Assembly: GCA_002256115.1 (NCBI GenBank)
Contig: NKIK01000022.1
Coordinates: forward strand, 1 to 64,000
Direction of reading: 5' to 3'
Source: Burkholderiales bacterium PBB3
GTDB lineage: Bacteria > Pseudomonadota > Gammaproteobacteria > Burkholderiales > Burkholderiaceae_C
DNA: 64,000 bases
Made by a program: the position numbers and the translations under genes
The notes under the pieces: model-generated
Told to the model about the DNA's origin: nothing
Databases searched by the model: none
The model's input: the letters and a program-made list of their open reading frames with translations, nothing else
Shown here: positions 55,543-64,000 of the stretch, piece after piece
Position numbering within the stretch: position 1 is the stretch's first letter
Layout of the letters: every line of letters starts with the position of its first letter

Positions 55543-57795
55543 ATGTCAGACGAAGTGCTCAACCCGGCCGAAACGGTGATAGCTGTCAATCCGGCGCAGA
55601 CCGAACCTGTATCCAGGTTCGCCGTCAAGCTGCGTTTGAGCATCAGCACGCTATTTTTGTGTCTGATCCTGCCCTCGTTCGCCGTGTCTGTTTTGTATAT
55701 GTACAGGACAAACTACGACATCTACAAGCGCAACGCGGCGGAGTTAATCACTACCCATAACGTCCAAACCTCCGCCAAGCTAATCGCTTTGCTTGATCCC
55801 ATCGGCGACTCTTTGCTGACGCTTGCAAAGCAAGTTCGCGACGACCCACGCCTGTTTGACAGCAACAGCTTTCACAGCACCATGCTGTTGCAACTGGAGA
55901 ACAACCCCGACTTGGTGTCCATTTTTGTGGCATCCGACAAAGGCAGCTTTCACCAAGTCCAGCGCATACGCCAAGGCATGGTCGTGGCGAATCGTGTTCC
56001 TACAGCCGAGGTCAGTTACAACACCTGGGTTGTTGACAGATCAAAAACCGCGCAGCCAGGCAGCAAAGCAGGTTCGGTAGCGGGCAGTAGTCCGCCCAAA
56101 GTAGCGGCCGGGCTAGGTGATGGGCAGGACGCCGCCAGTTCGGTTTTTACTTTTTACAAAGACCGGGACACGGTGGTAGATACTTTTGCAGTCAAAAACA
56201 ACTATGACCCACGCGAACGGCCTTTCTACAAAGCGCTTTCAAGCAGTGCCGGCACGTCTGCCAATATAGAAAGTGATCGTTTTATTTATATCGGTGAGCC
56301 CTATATTGCTAGCAGTACCGCTCGGCCAACCATTAACGTATCCGCTCCAATTTTTTTGGGTAAAACATTCGCTGGAATGGTGGGGGAGTCTTTTGAGCTC
56401 GCCACGATTTCTGATTTTTTGAAATCCATTCAAATTAGCAAAAATTGTGAAACTTATATTCTTGATACCGAAGGCAATATTGTTGTTAGCACAGGCCCCA
56501 ACAATGGCTACAAGCTAGAAAAAAATACCTTGGTTAAACAAAATATTTTGGAGGCAGTAGGGGAAACGGCGGAGCTGGCCTTTCAAATCCGGCACAGCTC
56601 AAGTCAGCGGCAGTTCGAGTTCAAGAACCCTGTCACCTCAGAGGTCTATCTAGCGCAATTTACGCCCTTCCCGAATAGTTTCAGGAAGAACTGGGAAGTA
56701 CTGACCTTGGCACCGGTAAGTGACTTCTTGGTAGGACTCAACACGATAAACCGGCAGTTGATTATTTATGGTGGCCTTGCATGCGTACTTTTGGTGTTGT
56801 TGACCTACATCTTGTCCAGAGCTATATCTCGCCCCATTGAAACCCTGACGGAAGATATTCGCGATTTGCTGGACTTCAATCGCGCAAAGCCCTTGGTTCA
56901 CTCCAATATTTTGGAGATCAGAATCCTGAGCAATGTGGTGAATAAATTGCGCAATACGCTCAGAGCCTTTGCCGCCTATGTGCCCCGCGATTTGGTCAAT
57001 GATTTATTGCGCTCTGGCAATGCGATTGAGCTGGGTGGCGAAAGTCGCTACCTGACCATCATGTTCACGGATTTGAAGGACTTCTCTACGATTTCTGAAG
57101 TGACCCCGTCACGCGCCCTTTTGAAATGTGTGTCGGCTTACTTGTCGCTTGTTACCTATGCGGTCAAAGAAGAGCAGGGCACGGTAGACAAGTTTATTGG
57201 AGACGCAGTCATGGCGTTTTGGGGTGCTCCATTGCTAGACCAAAACCATGCCTATCACGCCTGTGTGACAGCCGTCAAATCACAGCGACGAATGCTTGAG
57301 CTGAACAAGCAACTGGTGGCGGAAGGCCTCCCCGCCCTGACCGTGCGGATCGGTATTCACTCCGATGCTGTACTGGTGGGCAATATCGGATCGTCGGAAC
57401 GGATGAGCTACACGGTGATGGGGGATGGTGTCAATGTTGCTGCACGGCTGGAGGGCATCAACAAGGAATTCGCAACTGCCATTTGCATCAGCCACGCCAC
57501 GTTCAAAGAGGCGGGTGAACGGCTGTGGACGCGCCCTGTGGATGTGATTACGGTCAAAGGTCGCAAAGGGGAAATTCCCATTTATGAGTTGGTTGCCATT
57601 CGCAGTGATGACATGGAAACCATGGCAACGCAGCGAGAGCAGGAATTGTGCGAGCTGACGCACCAAGCCTTTAATTTTTACGCCAAAAAGCAGTACCGGG
57701 AAGCCGCTGATTTGTACGAAACAATCATTCAGGTGCATGGCGATGGGTTGTCTCGCATCATGAAGAATAGGTGTCTGCAGTATCTCTCTGCCTGA
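55543..57795 (+). CDS. Membrane adenylate cyclase, class III, with dCache-like sensor and HAMP
   Basis: 750 residues. Order: TM1 (~31-53), a large periplasmic domain (~54-405) resembling double Cache, TM2 (~406-427), HAMP (RAISRPIETLTEDIRDLLDF), and a class III nucleotidyl cyclase domain. Metal Asp residues lie in FTDLKDFS (~508) and FIGDAVMAFWG (~550), the substrate Lys in VDKFIGD and Asp in VMGDGVNVAARLEG, a pattern expected for ATP rather than GTP. A helical, TPR-like tail (~695-750) follows. Start ATG 55543 with GGAG at 55531-55534. DNA at 56.25-56.55 kb is visibly AT-richer than its surroundings, a sign of transfer. Confidence 0.88.
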   Translation: MSDEVLNPAETVIAVNPAQTEPVSRFAVKLRLSISTLFLCLILPSFAVSVLYMYRTNYDIYKRNAAELITTHNVQTSAKLIALLDPIGDSLLTLAKQVRDDPRLFDSNSFHSTMLLQLENNPDLVSIFVASDKGSFHQVQRIRQGMVVANRVPTAEVSYNTWVVDRSKTAQPGSKAGSVAGSSPPKVAAGLGDGQDAASSVFTFYKDRDTVVDTFAVKNNYDPRERPFYKALSSSAGTSANIESDRFIYIGEPYIASSTARPTINVSAPIFLGKTFAGMVGESFELATISDFLKSIQISKNCETYILDTEGNIVVSTGPNNGYKLEKNTLVKQNILEAVGETAELAFQIRHSSSQRQFEFKNPVTSEVYLAQFTPFPNSFRKNWEVLTLAPVSDFLVGLNTINRQLIIYGGLACVLLVLLTYILSRAISRPIETLTEDIRDLLDFNRAKPLVHSNILEIRILSNVVNKLRNTLRAFAAYVPRDLVNDLLRSGNAIELGGESRYLTIMFTDLKDFSTISEVTPSRALLKCVSAYLSLVTYAVKEEQGTVDKFIGDAVMAFWGAPLLDQNHAYHACVTAVKSQRRMLELNKQLVAEGLPALTVRIGIHSDAVLVGNIGSSERMSYTVMGDGVNVAARLEGINKEFATAICISHATFKEAGERLWTRPVDVITVKGRKGEIPIYELVAIRSDDMETMATQREQELCELTHQAFNFYAKKQYREAADLYETIIQVHGDGLSRIMKNRCLQYLSA

Positions 57796-57880
57796 ACGTG
57801 CCTGAGCGCCCCCCAGCTTCGCGCTGGATTAGCGGACAATCGACCCCTCCCCAACGGGGGAGACCGCGTTTGAGGCACCC

Positions 57881-58543
57881 ATGAAAACACCCAGCAAAGG
57901 CAAAAAGGTCAACAAGGCCTGGTTGCACGACCACATCAACGACCCTTACGTCAAATTGGCGCACCGTGAGGGCTACCGCGCCCGTGCCGCTTACAAGCTC
58001 AAGGAGATTGATGAGGCCCTAGGCTTGATCAAGCCGGGCCAACTGGTTGTGGATCTGGGTTGCACCCCGGGTGCATGGAGCCAGTATGTGCGCCGCCGCA
58101 TGTCACCCAGCGGCGCAGCCGTGGGGGATTTGAATGGCACCATCATCGGGCTGGACCTGTTGCCCATGGAGCCAATTGAGGGGGTTACCTTCATTCAAGG
58201 CGATTTCCGCGAGGCGGAGGTGCTGGAGCAGCTCACGCTTGCTTTGCAGGGCCGCCAGGCGGACATCGTGGTGTCAGATATGGCCCCCAATCTGTCTGGC
58301 ATTTCATCCGCGGATGCTGCCCGTATTGAATACTTGGTGGAGCTGGCCATTGAATTTGCCCAGAACCACATGAAGCCACAGGGCGCGCTGGTGGCCAAGG
58401 TGTTCCACGGCGGCAGCTATAACGATGTGGTACAGCATTTCAAGGCTGCGTTCGAGGTGGTTAAACCCTTCAAACCGAAAGCCTCCCGTGACCGTTCATC
58501 CGAAACTTTTTTGATCGGGCTGGGTCTGAAGACGGTCGCATAG
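57881..58543 (+). CDS. rlmE: 23S rRNA (uridine 2552) 2'-O-methyltransferase
   Basis: 220 residues. RlmE (FtsJ/RrmJ) methylates U2552 of 23S rRNA in the A loop late in 50S assembly. Features: [32 protein letters not shown] site [26 protein letters not shown] with catalytic Asp, and [11 protein letters not shown] with catalytic Lys; the final [14 protein letters not shown] is conserved. Start ATG at 57881. It precedes ftsH, as in most proteobacteria. Confidence 0.97.
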   Translation: MKTPSKGKKVNKAWLHDHINDPYVKLAHREGYRARAAYKLKEIDEALGLIKPGQLVVDLGCTPGAWSQYVRRRMSPSGAAVGDLNGTIIGLDLLPMEPIEGVTFIQGDFREAEVLEQLTLALQGRQADIVVSDMAPNLSGISSADAARIEYLVELAIEFAQNHMKPQGALVAKVFHGGSYNDVVQHFKAAFEVVKPFKPKASRDRSSETFLIGLGLKTVA

Positions 58544-58658
58544 CCCTGTGGCCGATGTGGCCGAAACGCTGAAAATACCGCCATCGGCACCTTGAAACCC
58601 CTAAAATGGGGCACACATAGGCAGGGCACTCCTTTAGGTGCCCAGTTTGGAGCTTCGC

Positions 58659-60575
58659 TTGAATAATCAGTGGTTTTCGAAAATTGCAGTTTGGTTGGTG
58701 ATCGGCTTGGTGCTTTTCACCGTGTTCAAACAATTTGACGCACGCGGCAGCGCCAGCGCCACAACTGTGAGTTACTCCGAGTTCTTGGACTTGGTCAACA
58801 GCCGCAGCATCAAAAGCGCCATGATCCCGGATGGTGCGGGCGGTGGAGAAATCACCGCTGTCACCAATGACGACCGCCGGATTAGAACCAACGCGACTTA
58901 CCTCGACCGAGGCTTGGTCGGCGATTTGCGCAATAACAACGTCAAGTTCGACACCAAGCCCCGCGAAGAAACGTCATTGCTTATGTCCCTGCTGGTGAGC
59001 TGGGGCCCCATGCTGCTGTTGATCGGCGTATGGGTGTACTTCATGCGCCAGATGCAAGGTGGCGGCAAGGGTGGAGCCTTCAGCTTCGGCAAAAGCAAAG
59101 CGCGCCTGCTGGACGAAAACACCAATACCGTGACTTTTGCCGATGTGGCCGGTTGCGATGAAGCCAAAGAAGAAGTCAAGGAAGTCGTCGACTTCCTGAA
59201 AGACCCCGCCAAGTTCCAAAAGCTCGGCGGCCGCATTCCCCGTGGTTTGCTGCTGGTCGGCCCTCCAGGTACTGGCAAAACCTTGTTAGCCAAGTCCATT
59301 GCTGGCGAAGCCAAGGTGCCTTTCTTCAGCATTTCGGGTTCCGACTTTGTGGAAATGTTTGTGGGCGTGGGCGCATCCCGTGTGCGCGACATGTTTGACA
59401 ACGCCAAGAAGAATGCACCTTGCATCATCTTCATTGATGAAATCGACGCGGTGGGCCGCCAACGTGGCGCAGGCTTGGGCGGTGGCAATGACGAGCGTGA
59501 ACAAACTCTGAACCAGATGCTGGTCGAGATGGACGGTTTTGAGACCAATGTCGGGGTGATCGTGGTGGCTGCCACTAACCGCCCCGATATTTTGGACGCT
59601 GCGCTGTTGCGCCCTGGTCGTTTTGACCGCCAAGTCTACGTAACGCTGCCCGACATCCGTGGCCGCGAGCAAATTTTGAACGTGCACATGCGTAAAGTGC
59701 CTTTGGGCCAAGACGTGAGCCCCGGCGTGATTGCCCGGGGCACCCCTGGCATGAGTGGTGCTGATCTGGCTAACTTGTGCAATGAAGCTGCGCTGATGGC
59801 TGCGCGCCGCAATGCCCGTTTGGTGGAAATGCAAGACTTTGAAAAGGCCAAAGACAAGATCCTGATGGGCCCTGAGCGCAAGAGCATGGTCATGCCCGAA
59901 GAAGAGCGCAAGAACACGGCCTACCACGAGTCTGGCCACGCGCTGCTCGGCAAGCTGCTGCCCAAATGCGACCCGGTGCATAAGGTCACCATCATCCCCC
60001 GTGGCCGCGCCTTGGGCGTGACCATGAGCCTGCCGGTGCAAGACCGTTACAGCTACGACAGCGAGTTCATGCTCAGCCAGATCAGCATGCTGTTTGGTGG
60101 TCGCATTGCCGAAGAAGTATTCATGGGTCAGATGACTACCGGTGCTAGCAACGACTTCGAACGCGCCACATCCCTGGCCCGCGACATGGTCACCCGCTAC
60201 GGTATGACCGAAGCACTAGGCCCGATGGTCTACGCTGAAAACGAAGGCGAAGTGTTTTTGGGTCGTAGCGTGACCAAAACCAACAACATGAGCGAAGCCA
60301 CCTTGCAAAAGGTGGACAGTGAAGTGCGTCGCATCATTGACCAGCAGTACGCCCTGGCGCGCAAGCTGATTGAGGACAACAAGGACAAGATGCACGCCAT
60401 GGCCAAGGCCTTGTTGGAATGGGAAACCATTGACATTGAGCAACTGGATGACATCATGGCCGGCCGCGAGCCCCGACCGCCCAAAGATTGGACGCCGCGT
60501 ATTCCACCTAGCTCGGGTGGTGGTAGCGGTGGCGCACCTGCGGTCGCGGTAGACCCGGCACCCACCGTCGCTTAA
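58659..60575 (+). CDS. ftsH: ATP-dependent zinc metalloprotease FtsH
   Basis: 638 residues. The hexameric inner-membrane protease that degrades LpxC, sigma-32 and damaged membrane proteins. Start chosen as TTG at 58659 with GGAG at 58649-58652, because it gives the betaproteobacterial N-terminus (M)[11 protein letters not shown]; a GTG at 58638 also exists. TM1 ([13 protein letters not shown]), periplasmic part, TM2 ([12 protein letters not shown]), AAA+ domain with Walker A GPPGTGKT, Walker [15 protein letters not shown] and SRH region, then zinc site HESGH and a late Asp. Tail is Gly/Pro-rich. Confidence 0.97.
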   Translation: MNNQWFSKIAVWLVIGLVLFTVFKQFDARGSASATTVSYSEFLDLVNSRSIKSAMIPDGAGGGEITAVTNDDRRIRTNATYLDRGLVGDLRNNNVKFDTKPREETSLLMSLLVSWGPMLLLIGVWVYFMRQMQGGGKGGAFSFGKSKARLLDENTNTVTFADVAGCDEAKEEVKEVVDFLKDPAKFQKLGGRIPRGLLLVGPPGTGKTLLAKSIAGEAKVPFFSISGSDFVEMFVGVGASRVRDMFDNAKKNAPCIIFIDEIDAVGRQRGAGLGGGNDEREQTLNQMLVEMDGFETNVGVIVVAATNRPDILDAALLRPGRFDRQVYVTLPDIRGREQILNVHMRKVPLGQDVSPGVIARGTPGMSGADLANLCNEAALMAARRNARLVEMQDFEKAKDKILMGPERKSMVMPEEERKNTAYHESGHALLGKLLPKCDPVHKVTIIPRGRALGVTMSLPVQDRYSYDSEFMLSQISMLFGGRIAEEVFMGQMTTGASNDFERATSLARDMVTRYGMTEALGPMVYAENEGEVFLGRSVTKTNNMSEATLQKVDSEVRRIIDQQYALARKLIEDNKDKMHAMAKALLEWETIDIEQLDDIMAGREPRPPKDWTPRIPPSSGGGSGGAPAVAVDPAPTVA

Positions 60576-60591
60576 AGGCGGGTTACCATCA

Positions 60592-60617
60592 GAAACGGGG
60601 CTTGGCCCCGTTTTTTC
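60592..60617 (+). terminator. Terminator between ftsH and folP
   Basis: AAACGGGG-CTTGG-CCCCGTTT followed by TTTCG, 16 bp after the ftsH stop. Since folP and glmM follow closely, it may only partly stop transcription. Confidence 0.8.
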
Positions 60618-60636
60618 GTTTCTACCGAAGACGCTT

Positions 60637-61518
60637 ATGCACTGGCAAACCACCCGTTTCAGTATTGACCTGCGCTCGCCCCAGGTGATGGGCATTGTCA
60701 ACGTCACACCCGACTCCTTTTCGGACGGTGGCCAACACGCTTCGCAGAACGCGGCCATGGCTTGGTGCGACAAACTCCTCAAAGACGGTGCCAACATTTT
60801 GGATATTGGCGGCGAGTCCACCCGCCCTGGCGCGCCCCAAGTTCCACAAGACGAGGAACTGGCCCGTGTGCTGCCCATCGTGCGCTACGCGGTCACGCTA
60901 GGCGTTCCGGTGTCTGTCGACACCTACAAGCCCGCTGTCATGCAGGCGGCTCTCGACCTGGGCGCGGACATCATTAACGACGTGTGGGCGCTGCGCTGGG
61001 CGGGTTCTGAAGATTTGCGAACTGGCATGGACGTGGTGCGCGAGCACCCCAACTGCGGCATGTGCCTGATGCATATGCACCGCGACCCGCAAACTATGCA
61101 GGTGACGCCGATGGCGGGTGATGCGGTGCCACAAGTGCTACTATTTTTAGAGCACCTAGGGCAGGAAATGTCTGGGCTTGGCGTCGACAAGACGCGTATC
61201 TGTATCGATCCGGGAATTGGCTTTGGCAAAACCGTAGCGCAAAACTTTGCGCTACTGGCACGCCAACATGAACTCATTGCCCGGGGCTACCCGGTGCTGG
61301 CGGGCTGGTCGCGCAAATCATCTCTGGCGGCGGTCACCCAACGATCGCTGTCCGACGTGGCCACGCTGGACGTGCGCGAACGTCTGGTGCCCAGCGTCAC
61401 CGCGGCCCTGCTGGCCGTGCAAAACGGCGCACACATCGTCCGTGTACATGACGTCAAAGAAACCGTGCAAGCCCTCAATGTGTGGGCCGCTATGCAACAA
61501 CAGAAAGTAAGTGAATGA
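60637..61518 (+). CDS. folP: Dihydropteroate synthase
   Basis: 293 residues. FolP joins p-aminobenzoate to 6-hydroxymethyl-dihydropterin diphosphate in folate synthesis and is the sulfonamide target. Signatures: [85 protein letters not shown] and [11 protein letters not shown]. Start ATG at 60637. It overlaps glmM by 4 bp. Position between ftsH and glmM is as in E. coli. Confidence 0.97.
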   Translation: MHWQTTRFSIDLRSPQVMGIVNVTPDSFSDGGQHASQNAAMAWCDKLLKDGANILDIGGESTRPGAPQVPQDEELARVLPIVRYAVTLGVPVSVDTYKPAVMQAALDLGADIINDVWALRWAGSEDLRTGMDVVREHPNCGMCLMHMHRDPQTMQVTPMAGDAVPQVLLFLEHLGQEMSGLGVDKTRICIDPGIGFGKTVAQNFALLARQHELIARGYPVLAGWSRKSSLAAVTQRSLSDVATLDVRERLVPSVTAALLAVQNGAHIVRVHDVKETVQALNVWAAMQQQKVSE

Positions 61519-62846
61519 CGCGCAAATATTTTGGTACCGATGGCATCCGCGGTACCGTGGGCCAAGCCCCGATCACCCCCGACTTTGTTCTGCGTCTGGC
61601 CCACGCGGTGGGCCGCGTGCTCAAGCACACCGAAGACCGCCCCACGGTGCTGATCGGCAAAGACACCCGTATCTCTGGCTACATGCTGGAAAGCGCGCTG
61701 GAAAGCGGATTTAACTCTGCGGGCGTCGATGTGGTGCTGCTCGGCCCGCTGCCCACGCCCGGTGTGGCTTACCTGACCCGTGCGCAGCGCGCATCTTTGG
61801 GCGTAGTCATCAGCGCCAGCCACAACCCGTTTGCCGACAACGGCATCAAGTTTTTTAGCGCCCAAGGCACCAAGCTGTCCGATGCCTGGGAGCTGGAAGT
61901 GGAGGCCGCATTGTCGCAAGACCCAGTGTGGGTCGACTCCATCAGCTTGGGTAAAACCCGCCGCCTGACAGACGCTGCGGGTCGCTACATTGAGTTTTGC
62001 AAGAGCACCTTTGGCAGTGACCTGACGCTGCGTGGCCGCAAGATTGTGGTCGATGCCGCCCACGGCGCGGCTTACCACATCGCCCCCAAAGTCTTCCACG
62101 AGTTGGGTGCCGAGGTGATCGCCATTGGCTGTTCGCCCGATGGCCTGAACATCAACAAAGACGTGGGTGCGACCCACCCCGAAGCGCTGGTGCAAGCGGT
62201 CAAAGACAACCACGCCGACTTTGGTGTCGCGCTGGACGGTGATGCCGACCGGCTGCAACTGGTGGACTCGGAAGGCCGTTTGTTCAATGGCGATGAGCTG
62301 CTGTACCTGATAGCCGATGAACGCCTGGGTCGCGACGAACATGTGCCCGGCGTGGTGGGCACTTTGATGACGAACATGGCGGTGGAAGTGGCATTGAAAG
62401 CCCGCGGCGTGCAGTTTGTACGCGCCAAGGTGGGCGACCGCTATGTGCTCGAAGAACTGGAAAAGAACAAATGGATTTTGGGCGGCGAGGGCTCCGGTCA
62501 CTTGCTGGCGCTGGACAAGCACACCACGGGTGATGGCTTGATCTCTGCGCTGCAGGTTTTGCAAGCCTGTGTGCGCGCCGAGAAAACCATGGCCCAACTG
62601 CTGGATGGTGTGACGCTGTTCCCGCAAACCCTGATCAATGTGCGCCTGACGCCGGGGCAGGACTGGAAAGCCAACACCCGTCTGACGGAAGAAACCCAAG
62701 CTGCTGAAGCTGCGCTGGGTGACACCGGCCGCGTGCTGATTCGCGCCAGCGGCACCGAGCCTCTGGTGCGGGTGATGGTAGAAGCGCGCGACGCCGCTCA
62801 GGCGCTGAGCTGGGCGCAGCGCATTGCCGATACTTTGAAAGTTTAA
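61515..62846 (+). CDS. glmM: Phosphoglucosamine mutase
   Basis: 443 residues. GlmM converts glucosamine-6-P to glucosamine-1-P for UDP-GlcNAc, used for peptidoglycan and by LpxA. Signatures: [20 protein letters not shown], the phosphoserine loop [18 protein letters not shown], metal loop [13 protein letters not shown] and [20 protein letters not shown]; the C-terminal phosphate-binding loop is [15 protein letters not shown]. Start ATG at 61515 overlapping the folP stop. Confidence 0.98.
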   Translation: MTRKYFGTDGIRGTVGQAPITPDFVLRLAHAVGRVLKHTEDRPTVLIGKDTRISGYMLESALESGFNSAGVDVVLLGPLPTPGVAYLTRAQRASLGVVISASHNPFADNGIKFFSAQGTKLSDAWELEVEAALSQDPVWVDSISLGKTRRLTDAAGRYIEFCKSTFGSDLTLRGRKIVVDAAHGAAYHIAPKVFHELGAEVIAIGCSPDGLNINKDVGATHPEALVQAVKDNHADFGVALDGDADRLQLVDSEGRLFNGDELLYLIADERLGRDEHVPGVVGTLMTNMAVEVALKARGVQFVRAKVGDRYVLEELEKNKWILGGEGSGHLLALDKHTTGDGLISALQVLQACVRAEKTMAQLLDGVTLFPQTLINVRLTPGQDWKANTRLTEETQAAEAALGDTGRVLIRASGTEPLVRVMVEARDAAQALSWAQRIADTLKV

Positions 62847-62848
62847 AA

Positions 62849-63349
62849 ATGACGCTTGATATTCGAGTGGTCCGCGCCGACTACGCCAACCGGACCCATG
62901 CTGCGGCATTGGTGGCTTTACTGCACGCCTACGCGCTGGACCCCATGGGCGGTGGCGAAGGCCTGAGCGATTTTGCCAAAACAGCGCTGGTGCCGGCCTT
63001 GGCCGCACGCCCCCAGGCTTTCAGCGTATTGGCGTTTGCGGGCGCAGATGACGGCACCCCCGTGGGGCTGGTGAACTGCATTGAAGGCTTCTCTACCTTT
63101 GCCTGCAAACCTCTGGTCAATGTGCACGATGTGGCGGTGCTGAGCGGCTACCGCGGCCAGCGCATTGGCGAGCGCATGCTGGAGCTGGTGGAGGTGCTGG
63201 CGCGTGAGCGCGGTGCCTGCAAACTGACGCTAGAGGTTTTGTCAGGCAACGGTGGTGCAGTCAAGCTCTACGAGCGCGTGGGCTTTGGTGGCTATGCCCT
63301 GGGCTCCACCATGGGCACCGCCAACTTCATGCAGAAGTGGCTGCGCTGA
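62849..63349 (+). CDS. GNAT-family N-acetyltransferase
   Basis: 166 residues. The GNAT fold is shown by the acetyl-CoA binding segment VHDVAVLSGYRGQRIGERML (R-G-Q-R-I-G loop) and by ACKLTLEVLSGNGGAVKLYE, with YERVGFGGYA near the C-terminus. It transfers an acetyl group to an amine of an unknown substrate. Start ATG at 62849, two bases after the glmM stop, so it is cotranscribed with glmM and may be translationally coupled. Confidence 0.88.
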   Translation: MTLDIRVVRADYANRTHAAALVALLHAYALDPMGGGEGLSDFAKTALVPALAARPQAFSVLAFAGADDGTPVGLVNCIEGFSTFACKPLVNVHDVAVLSGYRGQRIGERMLELVEVLARERGACKLTLEVLSGNGGAVKLYERVGFGGYALGSTMGTANFMQKWLR

Positions 63350-63372
63350 TTGCGCAGTTTTTTCGGTTTTTT

Positions 63373-63390
63373 AGGAACTGCGGGAACTTT
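63373..63390 (+). promoter_or_regulatory. Possible ECF-type -35 elements upstream of the sigma gene
   Basis: AGGAACTGCGGGAACTTTT contains two GGAACT units; GGAAC is the usual -35 core of ECF sigma promoters. It lies ~80 bp before the sigma factor start, so autoregulation is possible. A matching -10 is not clear. Confidence 0.35.
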
Positions 63391-63465
63391 TAAGCCCCGG
63401 CAATGCAATAAGGAGGAGGGCGCAAGCATGTTGCACGCGCCACGCCCCAATTTACTTGCCGTTTC

Positions 63466-64000
63466 ATGTCCTTTTTTGGTCTCCGCTGGCTCCCCGGTTT
63501 TGCTGCTGACGCAGCCGACCTGCTGCGCCGCGCTACGCGTGGGGATGCGGCGGCGCTGGACGCCCTGTACCGCCAGGAGTCTGGCCCGGTTTACCGCTAT
63601 GCGCTGGCCCTGTGTGGCAACGAAGCCTGGGCCGCGGACGCGCTGCAGGACGCGTTTGTAGCACTGCTGCACCAGCCCACCGGCTTTGACGCCGCCAAGG
63701 GCAGCCTGGGTGCCTACTTGTGCGGCATGGCCCGCCACCACCTGCTGGCCACCCGGCGCGACCGTCTACACACCGCCGCACCGCTGGATGAAGATGACGA
63801 GGCCGCTGATCACGCCGATTGGGCCCCCGACCCGCAAGACCAACTGTTGCGCATGCAATCCTTGCAAGCCCTGCACCAGGCCCTGGCCGGCCTGCCATGG
63901 CACCAGCGCGAAGCCCTGGTGTTGGTCGATCTGCAAGAGCGCGACTATGCCCAGGCCGCCGCGATTGCGGGTATTCCCATCAATACCCTGAAGACCCGCG
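63466..64000 (+). CDS. ECF-type RNA polymerase sigma-70 factor, 3' end cut by window edge
   Basis: 178 residues are visible before the right edge. Sigma region 2 is recognisable: LLRRATRGDAAALDALYRQE, YRYALALCGNEAWAADALQD (with AFVALLHQP). Region 4 follows after a short acidic linker: ALAGLPWHQREALVLVDLQE, DYAQAAAIAGIPINTLKTR, the helix-turn-helix, where the sequence stops. Start ATG at 63466 (MSFFGLRWLPGFAADAADLL); no in-frame start exists upstream to at least 63421. A strong Shine-Dalgarno at 63411 belongs to another frame starting at 63428 that overlaps the sigma gene. An anti-sigma gene may follow beyond the window. Confidence 0.85.
   Translation, partial: MSFFGLRWLPGFAADAADLLRRATRGDAAALDALYRQESGPVYRYALALCGNEAWAADALQDAFVALLHQPTGFDAAKGSLGAYLCGMARHHLLATRRDRLHTAAPLDEDDEAADHADWAPDPQDQLLRMQSLQALHQALAGLPWHQREALVLVDLQERDYAQAAAIAGIPINTLKTR

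Noticed and set aside
57796..57880. CCCTCCCCAACGGGGGAG before rlmE as a terminator of the cyclase gene.
   Set aside because: The stem is short and no T run follows; it could be part of the rlmE leader. Not strong enough to list.
61130..61155. GCTACTATTTTTAGAGC in folP resembles the inner part of the coding repeat in coaBC.
   Set aside because: It is shifted by one base relative to the reading frame of the other coding copies, lacks the GCGGGAGCAG core, and the protein segment aligns with ordinary dihydropteroate synthases.
61287..63008. A 573-codon open frame on the minus strand opposite glmM.
   Set aside because: It is the shadow of a GC-rich gene: low-complexity His/Gln/Arg composition, no domain, and glmM is certain on the plus strand. 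The same holds for long antisense frames at 21182-22210, 31181-32128, 32190-33425, 45522-46763 and 47138-48712.
63428..63661. A 78-codon frame with a strong Shine-Dalgarno as an independent gene.
   Set aside because: It overlaps a convincing ECF sigma factor in another frame and its translation is Arg/Cys-rich with no family. Kept only as a possible leader frame in the findings.

Overview
The window is a stretch of a GC-rich (by eye about 60%) Gram-negative chromosome. I infer a betaproteobacterium of the order Burkholderiales, most likely family Comamonadaceae (Rhodoferax/Polaromonas-like). The reasons are the gene orders pyrG-kdsA, rpsB-tsf-pyrH-frr-uppS-cdsA-dxr-rseP-bamA-skp-lpxD-fabZ-lpxA-lpxB-rnhB, carA-leuE-carB-greA and rlmE-ftsH-folP-glmM, a PhaR polyhydroxybutyrate regulator, and an FtsH beginning (M)[11 protein letters not shown]. 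This assignment comes from pattern knowledge, not from a database search.

Layout. 1-4.6 kb: kdsA (cut by the left edge) and pyrG on the minus strand, then coaBC and dut on the plus strand, separated by a 344-bp gap holding a long inverted repeat. 4.6-6.3 kb: a secreted alpha/beta hydrolase whose tail runs into an antisense gene remnant. 6.4-10.0 kb: a polar amino acid ABC transporter with its GntR regulator. 10.2-16.4 kb: a diguanylate cyclase, a PlsC acyltransferase, ETF-ubiquinone oxidoreductase, two short-chain dehydrogenases and a DMT exporter, with palindromic operators that fit fatty acid and branched-chain amino acid catabolism. 16.5-22.4 kb: tRNA-Val, then a tight amino-sugar/peptidoglycan-recycling operon (nagA, hexose-6-P mutarotase, an AstE-like zinc hydrolase, murQ, a DigH-like glycosidase lipoprotein). 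22.5-30.1 kb: phaR, rimO, tRNA-Leu, rnr, nnr, an MBL-fold hydrolase and an HDOD protein. 30.2-45.4 kb: the classic translation/envelope supercluster from rpsB to a SpoU-type methyltransferase. 45.5-51.8 kb: carA, leuE, carB, greA and a small membrane protein. 51.9-62.8 kb: the conserved yhbY / rlmE-ftsH-folP-glmM neighbourhood, split by a 5.4-kb accessory block. The right edge has a GNAT acetyltransferase and the start of an ECF sigma factor.

Two things stand out. First, the accessory block at 52.5-57.8 kb is a four-gene, translationally coupled unit: a short formyltransferase, a substrate-binding-protein/permease fusion, a second permease and a dCache-type class III adenylate cyclase. It has no ATPase, and by hand alignment its permease coupling loops are degenerate. 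It could be a ligand-sensing cyclic-AMP module rather than a plain transporter. I know of no description of this combination. Second, a short palindromic repeat (core GCGGGAGCAGCTA) occurs at least six times, with a seventh weaker copy. Five of these lie inside genes, always in the same orientation and reading frame, adding a D-S-A-G-A-A-[IT]-x-[FN]-[IV]-type peptide to CoaBC, LpxB, a SpoU methyltransferase, a DUF4149 protein and, in weaker form, a DMT exporter. This resembles the protein-coding palindromic elements known from Rickettsia.
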